From Acidobacteria bacterium UBA7540 (GTDB taxonomy: Bacteria; Acidobacteriota; Terriglobia; UBA7540), in NCBI GenBank assembly GCA_002478145.1, contig DLMI01000080.1, positions 1-14,452 on the forward strand: a stretch of 14,452 nt of DNA, given 5' to 3'. A model generated the notes under the pieces. It was not told the DNA's origin. It ran no database searches and worked only from the letters and a program-made list of their open reading frames with translations. This document shows, in pieces, positions 14,372 through 14,452 of the stretch. The position numbers were made by a program, and so were the translations under genes. The stretch's first letter is position 1. Every line of letters begins with the position of its first letter.

Positions 14372-14452
14372 AGGGGTGCTCCTTTTCGTAGGGAATGAGG
14401 TCACGCTCAGAACCTACACCAAAAGGGGCGCCCTTTTATAATGCGTATCGGA
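14372..14452 (-). other. Upstream flank of the IS110 transposase with a small hairpin
   Basis: Only 81 bases remain before the window edge. AAAAGGG and CCCTTTT at 14421-14437 form a 7-bp hairpin with a 3-base loop, next to an AT-rich TTATAA that could be a -10 box. The matching -35 would lie outside the window. If the element belongs to the IS110 group, its guide RNA would lie in or beyond this flank. Confidence 0.35.

Noticed and set aside
1..14452. CRISPR arrays, tRNA or rRNA genes
   Set aside because: No regularly spaced repeats and no tRNA or rRNA sequence signatures were noticed on either strand.

Overview
The window looks like a chromosomal stretch from a GC-rich soil-type bacterium, most likely an Acidobacteriota member. 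This placement is by gene style only: a small secreted heat-stable-looking protein, a secreted alpha/beta hydrolase of the xylan-esterase type, and the IS110 and group II intron types present. No rRNA, tRNA or taxonomic marker is present to confirm it.

Layout. Positions 1-112 hold the start of a dihydrofolate-reductase-like gene that leaves the window on the left. After a gene-poor stretch, 641-1135 (+) encodes an uncharacterised 164-residue protein. From 5873 down to 1307 lies a compact minus-strand operon: a small secreted protein, a secreted two-domain protein (barrel-like N-terminal region plus formylglycine-generating-enzyme-like C-terminal domain), a sugar permease broken by one missing base, and a ribokinase. 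Together these read as a sugar, probably ribose, scavenging unit: outside-the-membrane processing, uptake, then phosphorylation.

From about 6299 to 11390 is a nested mobile region. Its outer parts are group II intron sequence on the minus strand. The 3' part (6299-7041) has domains VI and V and the C-terminal half of an intron reverse transcriptase (RT). The 5' part (9329 to about 11390) has the N-terminal half of an RT and the upstream intron RNA domains. Between them sits a 2.29-kb element with perfect 20-bp inverted ends (7039-7058 and 9306-9325), carrying a small HTH/ribbon-helix-helix-like gene and a large serine recombinase. It lies exactly in the codons of the RT motif GTPQGAV, with a 2-bp direct repeat (AC on the plus strand) at its edges. 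The two RT halves appear to come from two different intron lineages, so I suspect that recombination between two copies of the element fused two introns. The recombinase carries an internal amber codon, the small gene has a likely frameshift in a run of nine Gs, and the recombinase reading frame has no stop of its own but runs out through the element's right end. This element is the most interesting part of the window.

Further right, 11515-12525 (+) encodes a secreted alpha/beta hydrolase. A gene-free stretch with a strong terminator-like hairpin follows, and then an IS110-family transposase (13304-14371, minus) with a structured noncoding flank that may contain its guide RNA. The left and right chromosomal flanks of the intron region may not originally have been neighbours.
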